DNA of 64,000 nt from Chitinophagales bacterium (GCA_016787295.1 JAEUUX010000051.1:1-64000), one strand, 5' to 3'; counted from the stretch's first letter, positions 17,237 to 27,063 are shown. Numbers and translations are program-made. Notes: generated by a model not told the origin, from the letters alone.

Positions 17237-20200
17237 ATGATCATGAAAAAAAATCTTACTGTATTTTTGTTGTTAGCCATGATATCAATGGCATGGAATA
17301 GCAATGTATTGGCGCAGTGCGGTGTGGGTAGTGCATATTTATCACGCAACTTACCGTCTGTTCCTAATTTTGCTGTCGCAGGTCCTTGTGACTATGCAGG
17401 AGAACATACTCCTTGGACAGAAACTGCTACTGCTCCCCAAACTTACAATGTGGTAGTGTGTAACTCTGGTGGTACTGCCAATCCCTCTTTAACCAATGGT
17501 CCTTACGTAGAAGTGTATGACAACACCAATGCCCTAATCGCTTCGGGACCAGCAGATTGCTTGGGCAATGGTGTCAATTTTACAACTGCTGCTGGCACAG
17601 GTCCTTATAGAATTGCTACGTGGGACGGTGTTACTTGTGGAACATTAAACACTTGTACGTATGCCTATGTTGAATGTGTATCTTGCGCTACTGTGGCTTG
17701 TAATGTAGATTATACGCTTAATGGTGCGGGCAACATATCAGGTACTACTGCGGGTGCAGGAGATAACTGCATTTTGAAGGTGGGTGAAGATATACAAGTG
17801 CAAGTAGAAATCCCAACTGCGGGCGCTTGGACATTCTCTTTGTGTGGTTCAACTTTTGATACCTACTTATACCTAACTGATGATTGCTGTGGTGGAACTA
17901 CCTTAGCTTCTGATGATGATGAGCCTACTTGCTCTCCATCTACTTTGGCTTCCTTGATTGCTTATAATATTGCCACTCCCGGCACCTATTATCTTACCAT
18001 AGAACCATTTAGCTCAACAGGATCTGGAGACTTTGTTTTGACAGTTACAGGACCTCCACCTGCTGTGGCTAATGACAACTGTTTGACTTCTGAATTTTTG
18101 TCACAAAATACCAGCTATGTTGGTACGCCCGGTACCATTGCAGGTTCTAGCGATTCTGGTATAGCTGCTTGTTCGGGTACTGCCGACGACGATGTTTGGT
18201 ATAGTTTTGTGGCAGCAACCACCGACCCTATCGTACAAACTACTACTGTTTTTGATGGTGTATTAGAATTGTTTAGTGGTAGTTGTGGAGGATTAGTATC
18301 TATTGGTTGTGCTGATAATGCTTTTACCAATGGTACTGAATTTATTACCACAGAAGGTTTAACTATTGGACAAACCTACTATGTACGAGTACATAGCTGG
18401 TCAAGTGCGCTTCAAGCAAATGGTTCATTCGAAATTGGTGTATACAACAACGTTTGTACCGTAGATGAAAGTATTACAGCTCCCGGTACTTGGACAGGTA
18501 CGACCGTAGGTGCAGGCAATGGCTGTATCTTATATAGTAGTGAAGATTATATTTATGAAGTAACTATTCCAACGGCGGGCGATTGGACATTCTCTTTGTG
18601 TGGCTCAGGCTATGACACGCGCATTGTTATTGGTTCAGACTGTTGCACTGAAGACTTGGGTATGAACGATGATGCTTGTGGTTTGCAATCAGAAGTTGTT
18701 TTGACCGATTTGACAGCAGGAACATACTATGTTATGGTAGAAGGTTTTGGAACAGCAAGTGCTGGTGACTATACACTTACTATTAGCAACTTTGTACCTG
18801 CGGAAAATGATGAATGCTCTGGTGCTATTGCTGTTCAACAAACAGTAGAAGAATGTGGTTCTCCTGTTTCGGGTAGTGTAGAAAATGCCACAGACTCTTT
18901 TGCTCCAAGCACATGTGATGGTTATACTGCTGTGGCTGCCAAAGATGTTTGGTTTAGCTTTGTTGCAACAACAGACAACCCTACTATAGAGCTAACTGCA
19001 CCATTTGATGCCGTAGTTGACCTTTGGAGCGGTACTTGTGGTGGTGGTGACTTCGCATCGGTGACTTGTGCCGATTTGGTAGAGGCCATTGCTGCAACAG
19101 GCTTGACTGTAGGCGAAACCTATTATGTGCGTGTTTATAATTACTCTACATTTACACCCACTGACCCAACTTTTACACTTTGTGTATACAATAGCCCCAA
19201 CCCTCCAGCTAATGATGAATGTTTGAATGCAGAGGTTATTAGCCAATCAAGTGCTTGTAACCCAACAAACGGTACTGTTGCTGGCTCTACACAGACTAAT
19301 GCACCTATTACTTGTGATGGATTGACTGCTATTACTGCTAACGATGTTTGGTATAGCTTCGTAGCAACTTCCACCGATCCATGGGTTATTGTAGACCCTG
19401 CTTTTGCTGCCCAAGTAGAAATACTTGCAGGTACTTGCGGTGGTGCTTCAATTGCTTGTGGCAACAATTATACAGGTGTTGTTACCATCGAAAATGCTGG
19501 ACTAACCATAGGACAGACCTATTATGTGCGTATTTGGCATTACTACAATTTCTTGCCTGTGGATCCAAGCTTCACCATTTGTGTACAAGACGCTCCTTCG
19601 GCTCCTGCTAATGATGAATGTACTGGTGCTATTAGTGTTACCCAAAATGCTACTTGTGTAGCTACATTAGGTTCGGTGCTTGCCTCAACACAATCGCAAG
19701 CTGCCGTTACTTGTAGTGGTTTTACGGGTACTGCTGATGATGATATTTGGTTTAGTTTTGTAGCTACTACCAACAATCCTGTCATCGATGCCAATATGGC
19801 TTTTGATGGTGTATCGGAATTGTTTAGTGGTAGTTGTGGTTCGTTGGTGTCTATTGGTTGTGCTGATGCCAATTTCTCCACAGGTGTAGAGTCTATCGAA
19901 GCAAGTGGCTTGACCGTAGGACAAACTTATTATGTGCGTTTGTATAGCTACTCTTCAATAGCTCCTGCCGATCCAAGCGTGGCTATTTGTGTACGCGATT
20001 TCCCACCTCCACCGGCTAATGACAACTGTTCGGGTGCTACTGTATTGACCCACACCGAAATTTGTGAGCCAACAACAGGTACTGTCGAAATGGCAACCAA
20101 CTCGGCTCCTGCTATCTCTTGTGAAGGTTTTACGGGTAGTGCTGACGACGATGTTTGGTATAGTTTTGTGGCGGGTGCCGCAGACACTACTTTCATCGAT

Positions 20201-21226
20201 GTTAATGCTAACTTCGACTCTGTGGTTGAATTGTTGAGCGGTGCTTGTGGCAGTGGTGCTACTTTGGATTGTGCTGATGCTAACTTTAGTTTTGGATTAG
20301 AGCAAATTCAGTATATTGGTTTAGTTGAAGGTCAAACCTACTATGTTCGTGTTTATAGCTATAGTTCAGTTCCTCCAACTAATGCCACTTTCAATATCTG
20401 TGTATATGGCGTGGATCCTGTTGATACAAGTACGGAACTTAACTGTGGCTTAACTTTAGACATCGTTAATACAGGCGAAATAGCTGGTACAGGCTATTGG
20501 GCAAACTTCAATGTGTATGAAATCAACATTAGTGGTGCAGGTATGCCAATTGAATTGGACTGGAACAACGAAGGTTATGTGCGTTATGATGTAGATTATA
20601 CCACAAACATCATTACTGTTTATACGGCTGCTAACGCAACTTTTGCTGTGACTATCACTGATGATAATGATTGTACAGAAGTGGTAACGAACGATAACAA
20701 TGCCGAAAATGACATTATGGCAATTGTTGAATATACTATTACCGACGACGATGGTTCTATGAACGGAGCTATCAATATTACTGTATCTGGTGGTACTTCG
20801 AGCTATAGCTATGAATGGTCTAATGGCGCAACAACCCAAGATGTTAGTGGTTTGGAAGGCGGTTGGTATAGTGTAACAGTTACGGACAATGGTACTGGTC
20901 AAGAAGAAGTGGGTTGGTATTGGGTGGCTACGGAACGTCGTGGTCGTGGTAAAGAAGACCTTACGGCTGCTATGCAAATTGCACCTAATCCAACTGCTAA
21001 TAATACCAACATTAGCTTTGCGGTATCTAATAGCGACTGGGCTACGGTAGAAATTTTTGATATGACTGGCAAAAATATTGGCAATGTGTTTACGGGTGCT
21101 ATCCAAGCCAACAGAATTGTTAATATTCCTATAACAACTAATGGCTTCCCTGCTGGTATGTATATTGTGACTTTGAAAACTAATAATGGTGTTGTGAAAC
21201 AAGAAAAATTGGTGATTGCCAAATAG
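17237..21226 (+). CDS. Large secreted repetitive protein with T9SS sorting domain
   Basis: 1329 residues. A signal peptide (ending NVLAQ; ATG codons at 17237 and 17243 are both possible) leads into two pre-peptidase C-terminal-like beta-sandwich domains (TAGAWTFSLCGSTFDTYLYL near 200 and TAGDWTFSLCGSGYDTRIVI near 455). Between and after them lie five copies of a ~135-residue module starting near residues 279, 523, 659, 792 and 928. Each has A-N-D-x-C, then DDVWYSFVA or similar, and TYYVRVYSY. A SprB-like repeat (near 1175-1225, SYEWSNGATTQDVSGL) and a type A T9SS sorting domain (APNPTANNTNISF to the end) close the protein. It is probably exported and attached or released at the surface; adhesion or binding of polymers is an inference. 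Confidence 0.85.
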   Translation: MIMKKNLTVFLLLAMISMAWNSNVLAQCGVGSAYLSRNLPSVPNFAVAGPCDYAGEHTPWTETATAPQTYNVVVCNSGGTANPSLTNGPYVEVYDNTNALIASGPADCLGNGVNFTTAAGTGPYRIATWDGVTCGTLNTCTYAYVECVSCATVACNVDYTLNGAGNISGTTAGAGDNCILKVGEDIQVQVEIPTAGAWTFSLCGSTFDTYLYLTDDCCGGTTLASDDDEPTCSPSTLASLIAYNIATPGTYYLTIEPFSSTGSGDFVLTVTGPPPAVANDNCLTSEFLSQNTSYVGTPGTIAGSSDSGIAACSGTADDDVWYSFVAATTDPIVQTTTVFDGVLELFSGSCGGLVSIGCADNAFTNGTEFITTEGLTIGQTYYVRVHSWSSALQANGSFEIGVYNNVCTVDESITAPGTWTGTTVGAGNGCILYSSEDYIYEVTIPTAGDWTFSLCGSGYDTRIVIGSDCCTEDLGMNDDACGLQSEVVLTDLTAGTYYVMVEGFGTASAGDYTLTISNFVPAENDECSGAIAVQQTVEECGSPVSGSVENATDSFAPSTCDGYTAVAAKDVWFSFVATTDNPTIELTAPFDAVVDLWSGTCGGGDFASVTCADLVEAIAATGLTVGETYYVRVYNYSTFTPTDPTFTLCVYNSPNPPANDECLNAEVISQSSACNPTNGTVAGSTQTNAPITCDGLTAITANDVWYSFVATSTDPWVIVDPAFAAQVEILAGTCGGASIACGNNYTGVVTIENAGLTIGQTYYVRIWHYYNFLPVDPSFTICVQDAPSAPANDECTGAISVTQNATCVATLGSVLASTQSQAAVTCSGFTGTADDDIWFSFVATTNNPVIDANMAFDGVSELFSGSCGSLVSIGCADANFSTGVESIEASGLTVGQTYYVRLYSYSSIAPADPSVAICVRDFPPPPANDNCSGATVLTHTEICEPTTGTVEMATNSAPAISCEGFTGSADDDVWYSFVAGAADTTFIDVNANFDSVVELLSGACGSGATLDCADANFSFGLEQIQYIGLVEGQTYYVRVYSYSSVPPTNATFNICVYGVDPVDTSTELNCGLTLDIVNTGEIAGTGYWANFNVYEINISGAGMPIELDWNNEGYVRYDVDYTTNIITVYTAANATFAVTITDDNDCTEVVTNDNNAENDIMAIVEYTITDDDGSMNGAINITVSGGTSSYSYEWSNGATTQDVSGLEGGWYSVTVTDNGTGQEEVGWYWVATERRGRGKEDLTAAMQIAPNPTANNTNISFAVSNSDWATVEIFDMTGKNIGNVFTGAIQANRIVNIPITTNGFPAGMYIVTLKTNNGVVKQEKLVIAK
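18071..20420 (+). repeat. Five tandem ~400-bp coding repeats
   Basis: Coding modules starting near 18071, 18805, 19211, 19610 and 20018. The first is separated from the second by one inserted beta-sandwich domain. Nucleotide similarity is clear in short blocks such as those encoding DDVWYSFVA, but divergence is too high for a very recent expansion. Confidence 0.7.
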
Positions 21227-21268
21227 TCTTGTTGCAATGCGCTTTATTATTGAATGAATAAAAAAATG

Positions 21269-21303
21269 ATTGGCTGTCTCGCTTCGTGGTGGAGACAGCC
21301 AAT
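21269..21303 (+). terminator. Hairpin terminator after the T9SS cargo gene
   Basis: ATTGGCTGTCTC (21269-21280) pairs perfectly with GAGACAGCCAAT (21292-21303), followed by TATTTTT. Confidence 0.88.
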
Positions 21304-21331
21304 TATTTTTGCGGTTATTTGAATTGTGTGA

Positions 21332-21482
21332 GAGCAGGCGTTAGCCGCTCAAAAAAAATAGGTAGGGGTGCCATATTCGAGTGGCGAAGCGCGTTAGGGA
21401 TTGTAGGGGCAGCCGTTAGGCTGGTGCTTGCACCGAAGCGTAGCGAAGCCCCGTAAAGCCCGACCCCAACGGGGAAACGCCC
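21332..21482. repeat. Structured dispersed intergenic repeat, copy 1
   Basis: A non-coding element shared with 48281-48436. It begins with a hairpin GAGC-A-GGC / GCCGCTC around a GTTA loop (21332-21350). The block GGCGAAGCGCGTTAGGGA (21383-21400) is followed by a second GTTA-loop hairpin, CAGCC/GGCTG (21410-21423), and by GGTGC-TT-GCACC (21423-21434). The distal block CCCGACCCCAACGGGGAAAC (21459-21478), then GCCC, is identical in both copies and contains CCCC/GGGG. GC content is much higher than in the surrounding intergenic DNA. No open reading frame is shared between copies. Confidence 0.85.
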
Positions 21483-21545
21483 AAAAAATATTTTTTATTG
21501 TCTTGAGAACTCAAGTATTGATTATTGGGCGAAACGGAGGGACGT

Positions 21546-22412
21546 TTATGGCATCACTAAGTCGCCGTAAGCATCAGGACGGCGGTCGCGGAAAAACTGC
21601 CATGTGGAACGGACTTCGTCTATAAGGTCTAAGTCGAAATCGGCAATGAGCAGTTCGTCTTGGTCTTCGGAGGCTTGGGCAAATATTTGTCCGCGCGGGT
21701 CAACGAAGTAGGACGTGCCATAAAATTTGCCGAGGTTCCAAGGTTTTTCTGTACCAACACGGTTGATACAGCCCATGAAATAACCGTTGGCGGCGGCGTG
21801 TGCAGGTTGTTCCAGTTTCCAGAGGTATTGCGACAAGCCTGCGACGGTGGCAGAAGGGTTATAGACAATTTCGGCACCGTTTAAGCCCAAGGCACGTGCG
21901 CCTTCGGGAAAGTGGCGGTCATAGCAGATGTATACGCCGATGGTGGCATATTGGGTTTCGAAGACAGGATAGCCCATATTGCCGGGACGGAAGAAAAATT
22001 TCTCCCAGAAACCCGATGTGTGTGGGATATGGGTTTTGCGGTACTTGCCGAGATAGGTGCCATCGGCATCAATGACGGCAGCGGTGTTGTATAGAAAACC
22101 TGCTTGTTCGCGCTCATAGATGGGTACAATGATGACCATGTTGTACTTCTTGGCGTATTCTGCCATGAGGTCGGTGGTGGGACCTGGTACCGATTCGGCA
22201 GAGGCATACCACGCCTTGTCTTGTCCGGGACAAAAGTAGGGGGTATTGAAAATTTCTTGCAAACACAAAATTTGGACACCCTTGCGTCCTGCTTCCTCTA
22301 TGTAAGGAATGTGTTTTTGCACCATAGCGGCTATGATTTCAGGTATAGAGCCTTCGCCTTCTGAAATGGGTAAGCTCATCTGAATTAAGCCCGATTTTAT
22401 CATTCTTGGCAT
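21546..22412 (-). CDS. Beta-ureidopropionase-like carbon-nitrogen hydrolase
   Basis: 288 residues of the nitrilase superfamily. The catalytic triad is visible: Glu in CLQEIFNTPYF, Lys in KYRKTHIP, and Cys in GVYICYDRHFPEGARALGL. These sequences are close to N-carbamoyl-beta-alanine amidohydrolase (beta-ureidopropionase) and N-carbamoylputrescine amidase; the phrase NRVGTEKPWNLGKFYGTSYFVDPRG also fits the former. It would release ammonia and CO2 from an N-carbamoyl amine in the last step of pyrimidine breakdown. The usual partner, dihydropyrimidinase, is not in the window. It is divergent from queA with a ~110-bp shared promoter region. Confidence 0.82.
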   Translation of the reverse strand: MPRMIKSGLIQMSLPISEGEGSIPEIIAAMVQKHIPYIEEAGRKGVQILCLQEIFNTPYFCPGQDKAWYASAESVPGPTTDLMAEYAKKYNMVIIVPIYEREQAGFLYNTAAVIDADGTYLGKYRKTHIPHTSGFWEKFFFRPGNMGYPVFETQYATIGVYICYDRHFPEGARALGLNGAEIVYNPSATVAGLSQYLWKLEQPAHAAANGYFMGCINRVGTEKPWNLGKFYGTSYFVDPRGQIFAQASEDQDELLIADFDLDLIDEVRSTWQFFRDRRPDAYGDLVMP

Positions 22413-22453
22413 ACGATATGATTAAAACTAAAAAGGTTTTGAGAAAAATCGAA

Positions 22454-22461
22454 CAAAATTA
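22454..22461 (-). promoter_or_regulatory. Promoter -7 element for the nitrilase-family gene
   Basis: On the minus strand this reads TAATTTTG, with a TTG 18 bp further upstream (22480-22482). It is arranged back to back with the queA promoter. Confidence 0.55.
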
Positions 22462-22469
22462 CTACTATT

Positions 22470-22501
22470 TTTGTTATACCAAGCGAAACTTAGTAATTTT
22501 G
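22470..22501 (+). promoter_or_regulatory. Promoter for queA
   Basis: TTTG at 22470-22473 and TAATTTTG at 22494-22501 are 20 bp apart. The -7 box ends 21 bp before the queA ATG, giving a short leader. Confidence 0.7.
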
Positions 22502-22522
22502 CCCCAAAAATAACAACAATTG

Positions 22523-23578
22523 ATGAAATTATCCGATTTTAATTTCGAATTACCCAAAGAATTAATTGCGCAATACCCTGCGGAAAACCGCCACGAGTCG
22601 CGCTTAATGGTTGTTCATCGTGATACAGGCAAAATCGAACATCGTATTTTCAAAGATGTTTTGGAGTATTTTGATGATGGCGATGTGATGATTGTGAACA
22701 ACACCAAAGTATTTCCCGCACGCTTATTTGGGCGCAAAGAAAAAACAGGCGCTAAAATAGAAGTGTTTATGTTGCGCGACCTTAGTGTGCGTCCGGGCGA
22801 AAGACTTTGGGACGTATTGGTAGAACCTGCCCGCAAAATTCGGGTGGGTAACAAATTGTATTTTGGCGACGACGACGAGTTGGTTGCCGAAGTGGTGGAT
22901 AATACTACCTCGCGTGGGCGTACTGTTCGTTTTTTGTATGATGGTGACGACGATGGCTTTCGCGAGATTTTAGCCAAGTTGGGACACACCCCTTTGCCTA
23001 AATATATCAAACGCCCTGCGGAGGACTTTGACCGCGAACGTTATCAAACGGTATATGCCAACAACGAAGGCGCAGTAGCCGCCCCTACCGCCGGTTTGCA
23101 CTTTAGTCGCGAACTGATGAAGCGTCTGGAAATCAAGGGTGTTGAGTTTGCAGAGCTTACTTTGCATGTAGGTTTGGGAACTTTTCGCTCCATCGAGGTG
23201 GAAGATTTATCGAAACACAAAATGGATGCCGAATACTATCACATTCCTGAACGCGCCGCCGAATTGGTGAACAAAGCCAAAGAAAACAACCGCAAAATTT
23301 GTGCTGTTGGTACTACTTCTATGCGCACCATCGAATCGTCGGTGTCGGCGACCAAAACTTTGAAATCGGGCGAGGGTTGGACTAATTTGTTTGTGCATCC
23401 TCCCTACGATTTTAGTATTGCTAATAGCATGATTACTAATTTTCACCTGCCCAAAACCAGCCTCATTATCATGATTGCGGCTTTTGCGGGACACGATATT
23501 ACGATGAAAGCCTATCGTGAGGCAGTCAGAGAGAAATATCGTTTTTACTCCTACGGTGATGCTATGTTGATTGTATAA
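22523..23578 (+). CDS. queA: tRNA preQ1(34) S-adenosylmethionine ribosyltransferase-isomerase
   Basis: QueA transfers and rearranges the ribosyl part of SAM onto preQ1 at tRNA position 34, making epoxyqueuosine. Family signatures run through the protein: [23 protein letters not shown] at the start, [41 protein letters not shown]-like [25 protein letters not shown] and the C-terminal [18 protein letters not shown]. The 351-residue length is standard. The ATG giving MKLSDF is chosen over a TTG one codon earlier. The gene ends at a hairpin and stands alone; other queuosine genes are not in the window. Confidence 0.97.
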   Translation: MKLSDFNFELPKELIAQYPAENRHESRLMVVHRDTGKIEHRIFKDVLEYFDDGDVMIVNNTKVFPARLFGRKEKTGAKIEVFMLRDLSVRPGERLWDVLVEPARKIRVGNKLYFGDDDELVAEVVDNTTSRGRTVRFLYDGDDDGFREILAKLGHTPLPKYIKRPAEDFDRERYQTVYANNEGAVAAPTAGLHFSRELMKRLEIKGVEFAELTLHVGLGTFRSIEVEDLSKHKMDAEYYHIPERAAELVNKAKENNRKICAVGTTSMRTIESSVSATKTLKSGEGWTNLFVHPPYDFSIANSMITNFHLPKTSLIIMIAAFAGHDITMKAYREAVREKYRFYSYGDAMLIV

Positions 23579-23617
23579 CATAACGATTTTGGTAATACAT
23601 TGTTTATGAAAACAAAA

Positions 23618-23649
23618 ATGCCTGTATAACTTTTGGGTTATACGGGCAT
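23618..23649 (+). terminator. Hairpin terminator after queA
   Basis: ATGCCTGTATAAC pairs with GTTATACGGGCAT (one G-T pair) across a 6-nt loop; a T-rich stretch follows. Confidence 0.75.
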
Positions 23650-23731
23650 TGTGTTTCCATTATTAACCCATGGGAAGAGATTAATTTTAGCTCAACTATT
23701 TGTAGTTTTCTTTTGCGATTGAGAGGTAGAG

Positions 23732-25339
23732 CTACCACCCTTTTATCAAAAAAACATAATTTTCTAAACGCTTCACTAGCTCTTTGAGTTGTGGAGCTTC
23801 TTCTTGTTTGGGGGTTGTTTTGAGGAGGCTTTCGGCGGGAACTTGGCGCAGCAAAAAATTGTAAATCACCGATGATTTGATGCTATAGGTTACACTTTCG
23901 GCTTTTGAGTGGCGCGATTTGATAATGCCAATTAGGTTGCCATAAGAATCGAACAAGGGACCACCGCTATTACCGGGACTAACTGGTGTCGAAATTTGAT
24001 AGGTATTAATATCGCCTTTGAACCCTGTTTGAGAGCTAACAATACCTGTGTTGAGTTTTACATTATCACCCATGCTTTCGGTGAGAGGATAACCCAATGT
24101 AAATACATCTTCGCCCATGTCTACCAAATTTGTTCGGAATTGGAAAGGCAAAGCCAAGCTACCTTTTGTGTTTCGGTCGGCGATTTTGAGCAATGCCAAA
24201 TCATTTACAGTGTCATTTTTTATCAAAACGGCTTGGAAACGCTCTTTTTGGGTGCTATTGTTAATTTCTACCCAAAGTTGTTTTGCTCCATCTACTACAT
24301 GGTTGTTGGTAACAATATAGCCTGTTGAGGCAACCATAACGCCTGTGCCTGTGGTTATGGGCGGTGTGGTAGGCATGTTGGGCGATATGGATTGTATTGC
24401 TTGCATTTTGCGGTACTGCAACACATTTGGGTCGTTCAGCTTAACAATCAAATCGCTTTCGGTGAGTGTGGCAATGGCATTGACATCGCGTGTTTTGTTT
24501 GCCAACACCCATTTGGTCGTAAAAACATTAGGGACATTGGTGCGGGCTAATTCTCCTATTTTCTCGCCCAATTCCCAATCCTTAAAATTTTCTGCTCCTG
24601 TGAGGTATAAGGCATCATAGCCGCCTGTGGCATTGCTCATTAGTGCTAATTTTGCTTTTTTGTTTATATTTGCATCGGCAACTAATTCATACATGCCCTC
24701 GAAAGGTAGCAAATCAACTGTTTTTCGAAGATAGTTGTCTATACTTTCCAACGTCCAACTGGTGGTATAGGAAGGCAAACGTAGACGGTTTGTCTCAAAG
24801 TAGGGAACTTTGTCGCGTTGCATTTTTTTCCAGACCGTAAATAATTTGTCTATCAAAAAAGCATCTTTATACAAAGTATCGTTATTGCGGTAGCGAAATT
24901 CACTACCCACACATGTTGTAATGTCGATGGAATGGTGTGTAAAAAACTTATTGGAAACCTGCATATCTATTTTGACGTATGCAATATCACAATAAGATTC
25001 GCTTTGCTCCAACAGTTGCAATTTTTCGGCGGTGCTGATGCCTACACCTGCAAACCCAATACTACGCAGATAGTTTGCAAAATTGTTCAGCAAAACACTA
25101 TGATGATTTTGGTCGATTTCGGCTTGTTCGTTGGGAGCTAATACCAAAAAAGCATATTTCACCCCACTCAAAAAAGTAGGTAAATCCAAGTTAGGGTCGG
25201 TCGATTCCAAGCGCCCATTGTCGGCATAGTTTTTTGTGGTGGAAAATAAACACACAACAAAGACTATGTTTAAAAAAAATAGGTAAGGAATTGTCCTTAA
25301 TGTATTGCTAACGAATAAATATATATTTGTGAATGGCAT
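23732..25339 (-). CDS. Secreted or anchored trypsin-like serine protease
   Basis: 535 residues from the ATG giving MPFTNIYLF; the hydrophobic run TIPYLFFLNIVFVVCLFST is a signal peptide or anchor. A GTG 63 bp upstream is also open. Residues from about 325 form an S1C (DegP/HtrA-like) protease domain with the triad His in TGYIVTNNHVVDGA, Asp in NDLALLKIAD and Ser in VSPGNSGGPLFD. No PDZ domain follows; only ~50 residues remain, ending in a helix. The N-terminal ~280 residues are a domain I do not recognise, with SIDNYLRKTVDLLPFEGMYEL and TEKLQLLEQSE-like helices. The site is likely periplasmic or surface. Confidence 0.78.
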   Translation of the reverse strand: MPFTNIYLFVSNTLRTIPYLFFLNIVFVVCLFSTTKNYADNGRLESTDPNLDLPTFLSGVKYAFLVLAPNEQAEIDQNHHSVLLNNFANYLRSIGFAGVGISTAEKLQLLEQSESYCDIAYVKIDMQVSNKFFTHHSIDITTCVGSEFRYRNNDTLYKDAFLIDKLFTVWKKMQRDKVPYFETNRLRLPSYTTSWTLESIDNYLRKTVDLLPFEGMYELVADANINKKAKLALMSNATGGYDALYLTGAENFKDWELGEKIGELARTNVPNVFTTKWVLANKTRDVNAIATLTESDLIVKLNDPNVLQYRKMQAIQSISPNMPTTPPITTGTGVMVASTGYIVTNNHVVDGAKQLWVEINNSTQKERFQAVLIKNDTVNDLALLKIADRNTKGSLALPFQFRTNLVDMGEDVFTLGYPLTESMGDNVKLNTGIVSSQTGFKGDINTYQISTPVSPGNSGGPLFDSYGNLIGIIKSRHSKAESVTYSIKSSVIYNFLLRQVPAESLLKTTPKQEEAPQLKELVKRLENYVFLIKGW

Positions 25340-25402
25340 AAACAATAGGTATTTGGAGCGGGTTGTTGGTAATAAAACTTGGTGATTTTTAATTGTTGGC
25401 AC

Positions 25403-25755
25403 AAATTTTATTCCATTTCTTTCATTTGTGATATATTAGACGGTCGAAAGGCTAAATAAGCCACAAAAAAAGCAAACTTATACAAAAAAAGCAACATTTC
25501 TTATCTTAAAAAGACAAGAAGTGTTGCTTATAGCATACAATTATTGTAGTGTTTTTGGTGATATTATCAAATGGCATGAAACAACAACCTTTGGTGTCAC
25601 AGACAAAAATGTTGTTTTTTTGAACAATAGTGTCTTTTTTTTGTTTTATCGTTTTTGTGTATGTTGTTGTCAAGTGCTACGGCATTGGATTATTAATTTG
25701 GGTTGTTTTTATTGTCTTTGTCCTTGTCTGTATATGGTTCGTTGGTTTGTATAAG
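25403..25755. other. Intergenic region with one hairpin
   Basis: About 350 bp between two minus-strand genes. It holds the hairpin at 25489-25529. A 77-codon plus-strand frame in the second half encodes a Cys/Phe/Trp-rich peptide with no start signal and is probably not real. Nothing else is visible. Confidence 0.5.
25489..25529 (-). terminator. Hairpin, probable terminator
   Basis: AAGCAACA and TGTTGCTT form the base, with inner TTCTT/AAGAA and TCTT/AAGA pairs, giving a long imperfect stem. It could end transcription of the minus-strand LamG-like gene, although it lies ~230 bp beyond that stop. Confidence 0.5.
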
Positions 25756-27063
25756 TTAAGGCTTTGTATTGTCTGATAGGGTCAACTTAATGGCTTCGCT
25801 ATTTCGCAAGTCAGAGGTCAAAATAATGCGACGCGCCACAATGCCATCATTAATAATTACAGCCGCTGTATTGGGTGGTCTTTGTCCCTCATTGTGGGCA
25901 TACATCAAGAAATAATTGTCGGCTTCGGGATCTATGTATAGCTTGAACGAAAGTGGGTTTTTTTGTAGACGATAATTGCTCAAAATCCATTTGCCATTAA
26001 AGAAAATAGAAATTGTATCGCCGTCGTCATACTCCTCGTCCCAGACACTTACTGTTACATTTCGGTGGTCTAATTCAATGTATCTATCCATCGTTACACG
26101 CCTATCCGCAAACTTGACAGGGATTTTGCGATTGCCCAATTCCAATGCAAATTGACTTGCTACTACAATAGTATCAGCAGCTCGGACAATAGGTTGGTTT
26201 TTGTTAAAACTCTGTTGTACGGGAGCATAGGTAACACTTTTCTGTTTGGCTTTGTTTACCAAAGGGGGCAGTTCGGGTGGCGAGGCAGTGGTGGCTTTGT
26301 TAGGTTGGGCATTGGAGACGGTGGTAGGAGGAGGAATAGGCGAGGGAGGAGCAACTGCCACAATGGGAGCAGCCGCTACTGTGGGTTGCCCAATAACTGC
26401 CAAAGGTTGAAGGCTTTGTTCAGGATTGTCGGGCAGATAGGTAATGCGCAAATAATCTACTGCGATGGCAGATTCTACATCGGTCATAAAACCAATGCTA
26501 TTGACCAAAAAGTATTTGAAGGACATGCTATGCACCAGATTTTCGTTCAAAAAGAAATAAAAATTAGTGCCAACTTTTCGCACGGTTAGGGTATTGTATT
26601 CAGTAGGAATGATTAGCTCGGAGGGCATATTAGGCACTCTTTCGCAGATGGAAGTTGCATTTTGGTTGATGCTATAACCATTGCGACTAATGCCAAAGGT
26701 GAATTTTTCATAGTTGAGCGAAGACCCCCAAATCAAACCGTTATTTTGTTTAGTATCGCCTTTGAGTAATTTGATTCGGGTTTCGATTTCATAATTTTTT
26801 TGTTGTAAAATATAAACATTCCGTACACTTGATTCGCCATGTGCAGGACTAAGACTGCTCAAATAGAAATTGCTGTTTTCTATTTTTTGTACTGCGCTAA
26901 TGCTCGATTGTAAATTCCAATTGAAGTGGTTGTCTACAAAATCATCAAAAAAAACTAAGGTCTTGGCATTTGTAGGGATAGCCTCATATTCCCAAACATG
27001 TTGGGCTTGAAGCGAACAAAAGGTAATTGTTAGACAAAAGAACAATAGGGTATAATGCTTCAT
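25756..27063 (-). CDS. Secreted protein with LamG/concanavalin-like domain
   Basis: 435 residues with a clear signal peptide (MKHYTLLFFCLTITFCSLQA, then QH). Residues 35-210 resemble a concanavalin-A/LamG beta-sandwich as in 3-keto-disaccharide hydrolase-like and exported lectin-like proteins (FFDDFVDNHFNWNL, LLKGDTKQNNGLIWGSS, VDYLRITYLP). A Pro/Ala-rich linker (~215-275) follows. The C-terminal 110 residues hold a segment with VSVWDEEYDDGDTISIFFNG and NYFLMYAHNEGQRPPNTAAV, which I associate with a recurrent Bacteroidota surface domain. There is no T9SS sorting domain. It lies 44 bp after the GMC oxidoreductase gene on the same strand, so co-transcription is likely. Confidence 0.72.
   Translation of the reverse strand: MKHYTLLFFCLTITFCSLQAQHVWEYEAIPTNAKTLVFFDDFVDNHFNWNLQSSISAVQKIENSNFYLSSLSPAHGESSVRNVYILQQKNYEIETRIKLLKGDTKQNNGLIWGSSLNYEKFTFGISRNGYSINQNATSICERVPNMPSELIIPTEYNTLTVRKVGTNFYFFLNENLVHSMSFKYFLVNSIGFMTDVESAIAVDYLRITYLPDNPEQSLQPLAVIGQPTVAAAPIVAVAPPSPIPPPTTVSNAQPNKATTASPPELPPLVNKAKQKSVTYAPVQQSFNKNQPIVRAADTIVVASQFALELGNRKIPVKFADRRVTMDRYIELDHRNVTVSVWDEEYDDGDTISIFFNGKWILSNYRLQKNPLSFKLYIDPEADNYFLMYAHNEGQRPPNTAAVIINDGIVARRIILTSDLRNSEAIKLTLSDNTKP

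Noticed and set aside
20456-21202. Long minus-strand open frame (248 codons) inside the T9SS cargo gene
   Set aside because: It is antisense to a well-supported coding region, its composition (His/Ile/Thr-rich) mirrors the codon use of the plus strand, and it has no start signals or recognisable domain.
25521-25754. 77-codon plus-strand open frame in an intergenic region
   Set aside because: It has no promoter or ribosome-binding signal, and an extreme Cys/Phe/Trp composition typical of translated T-rich non-coding DNA.
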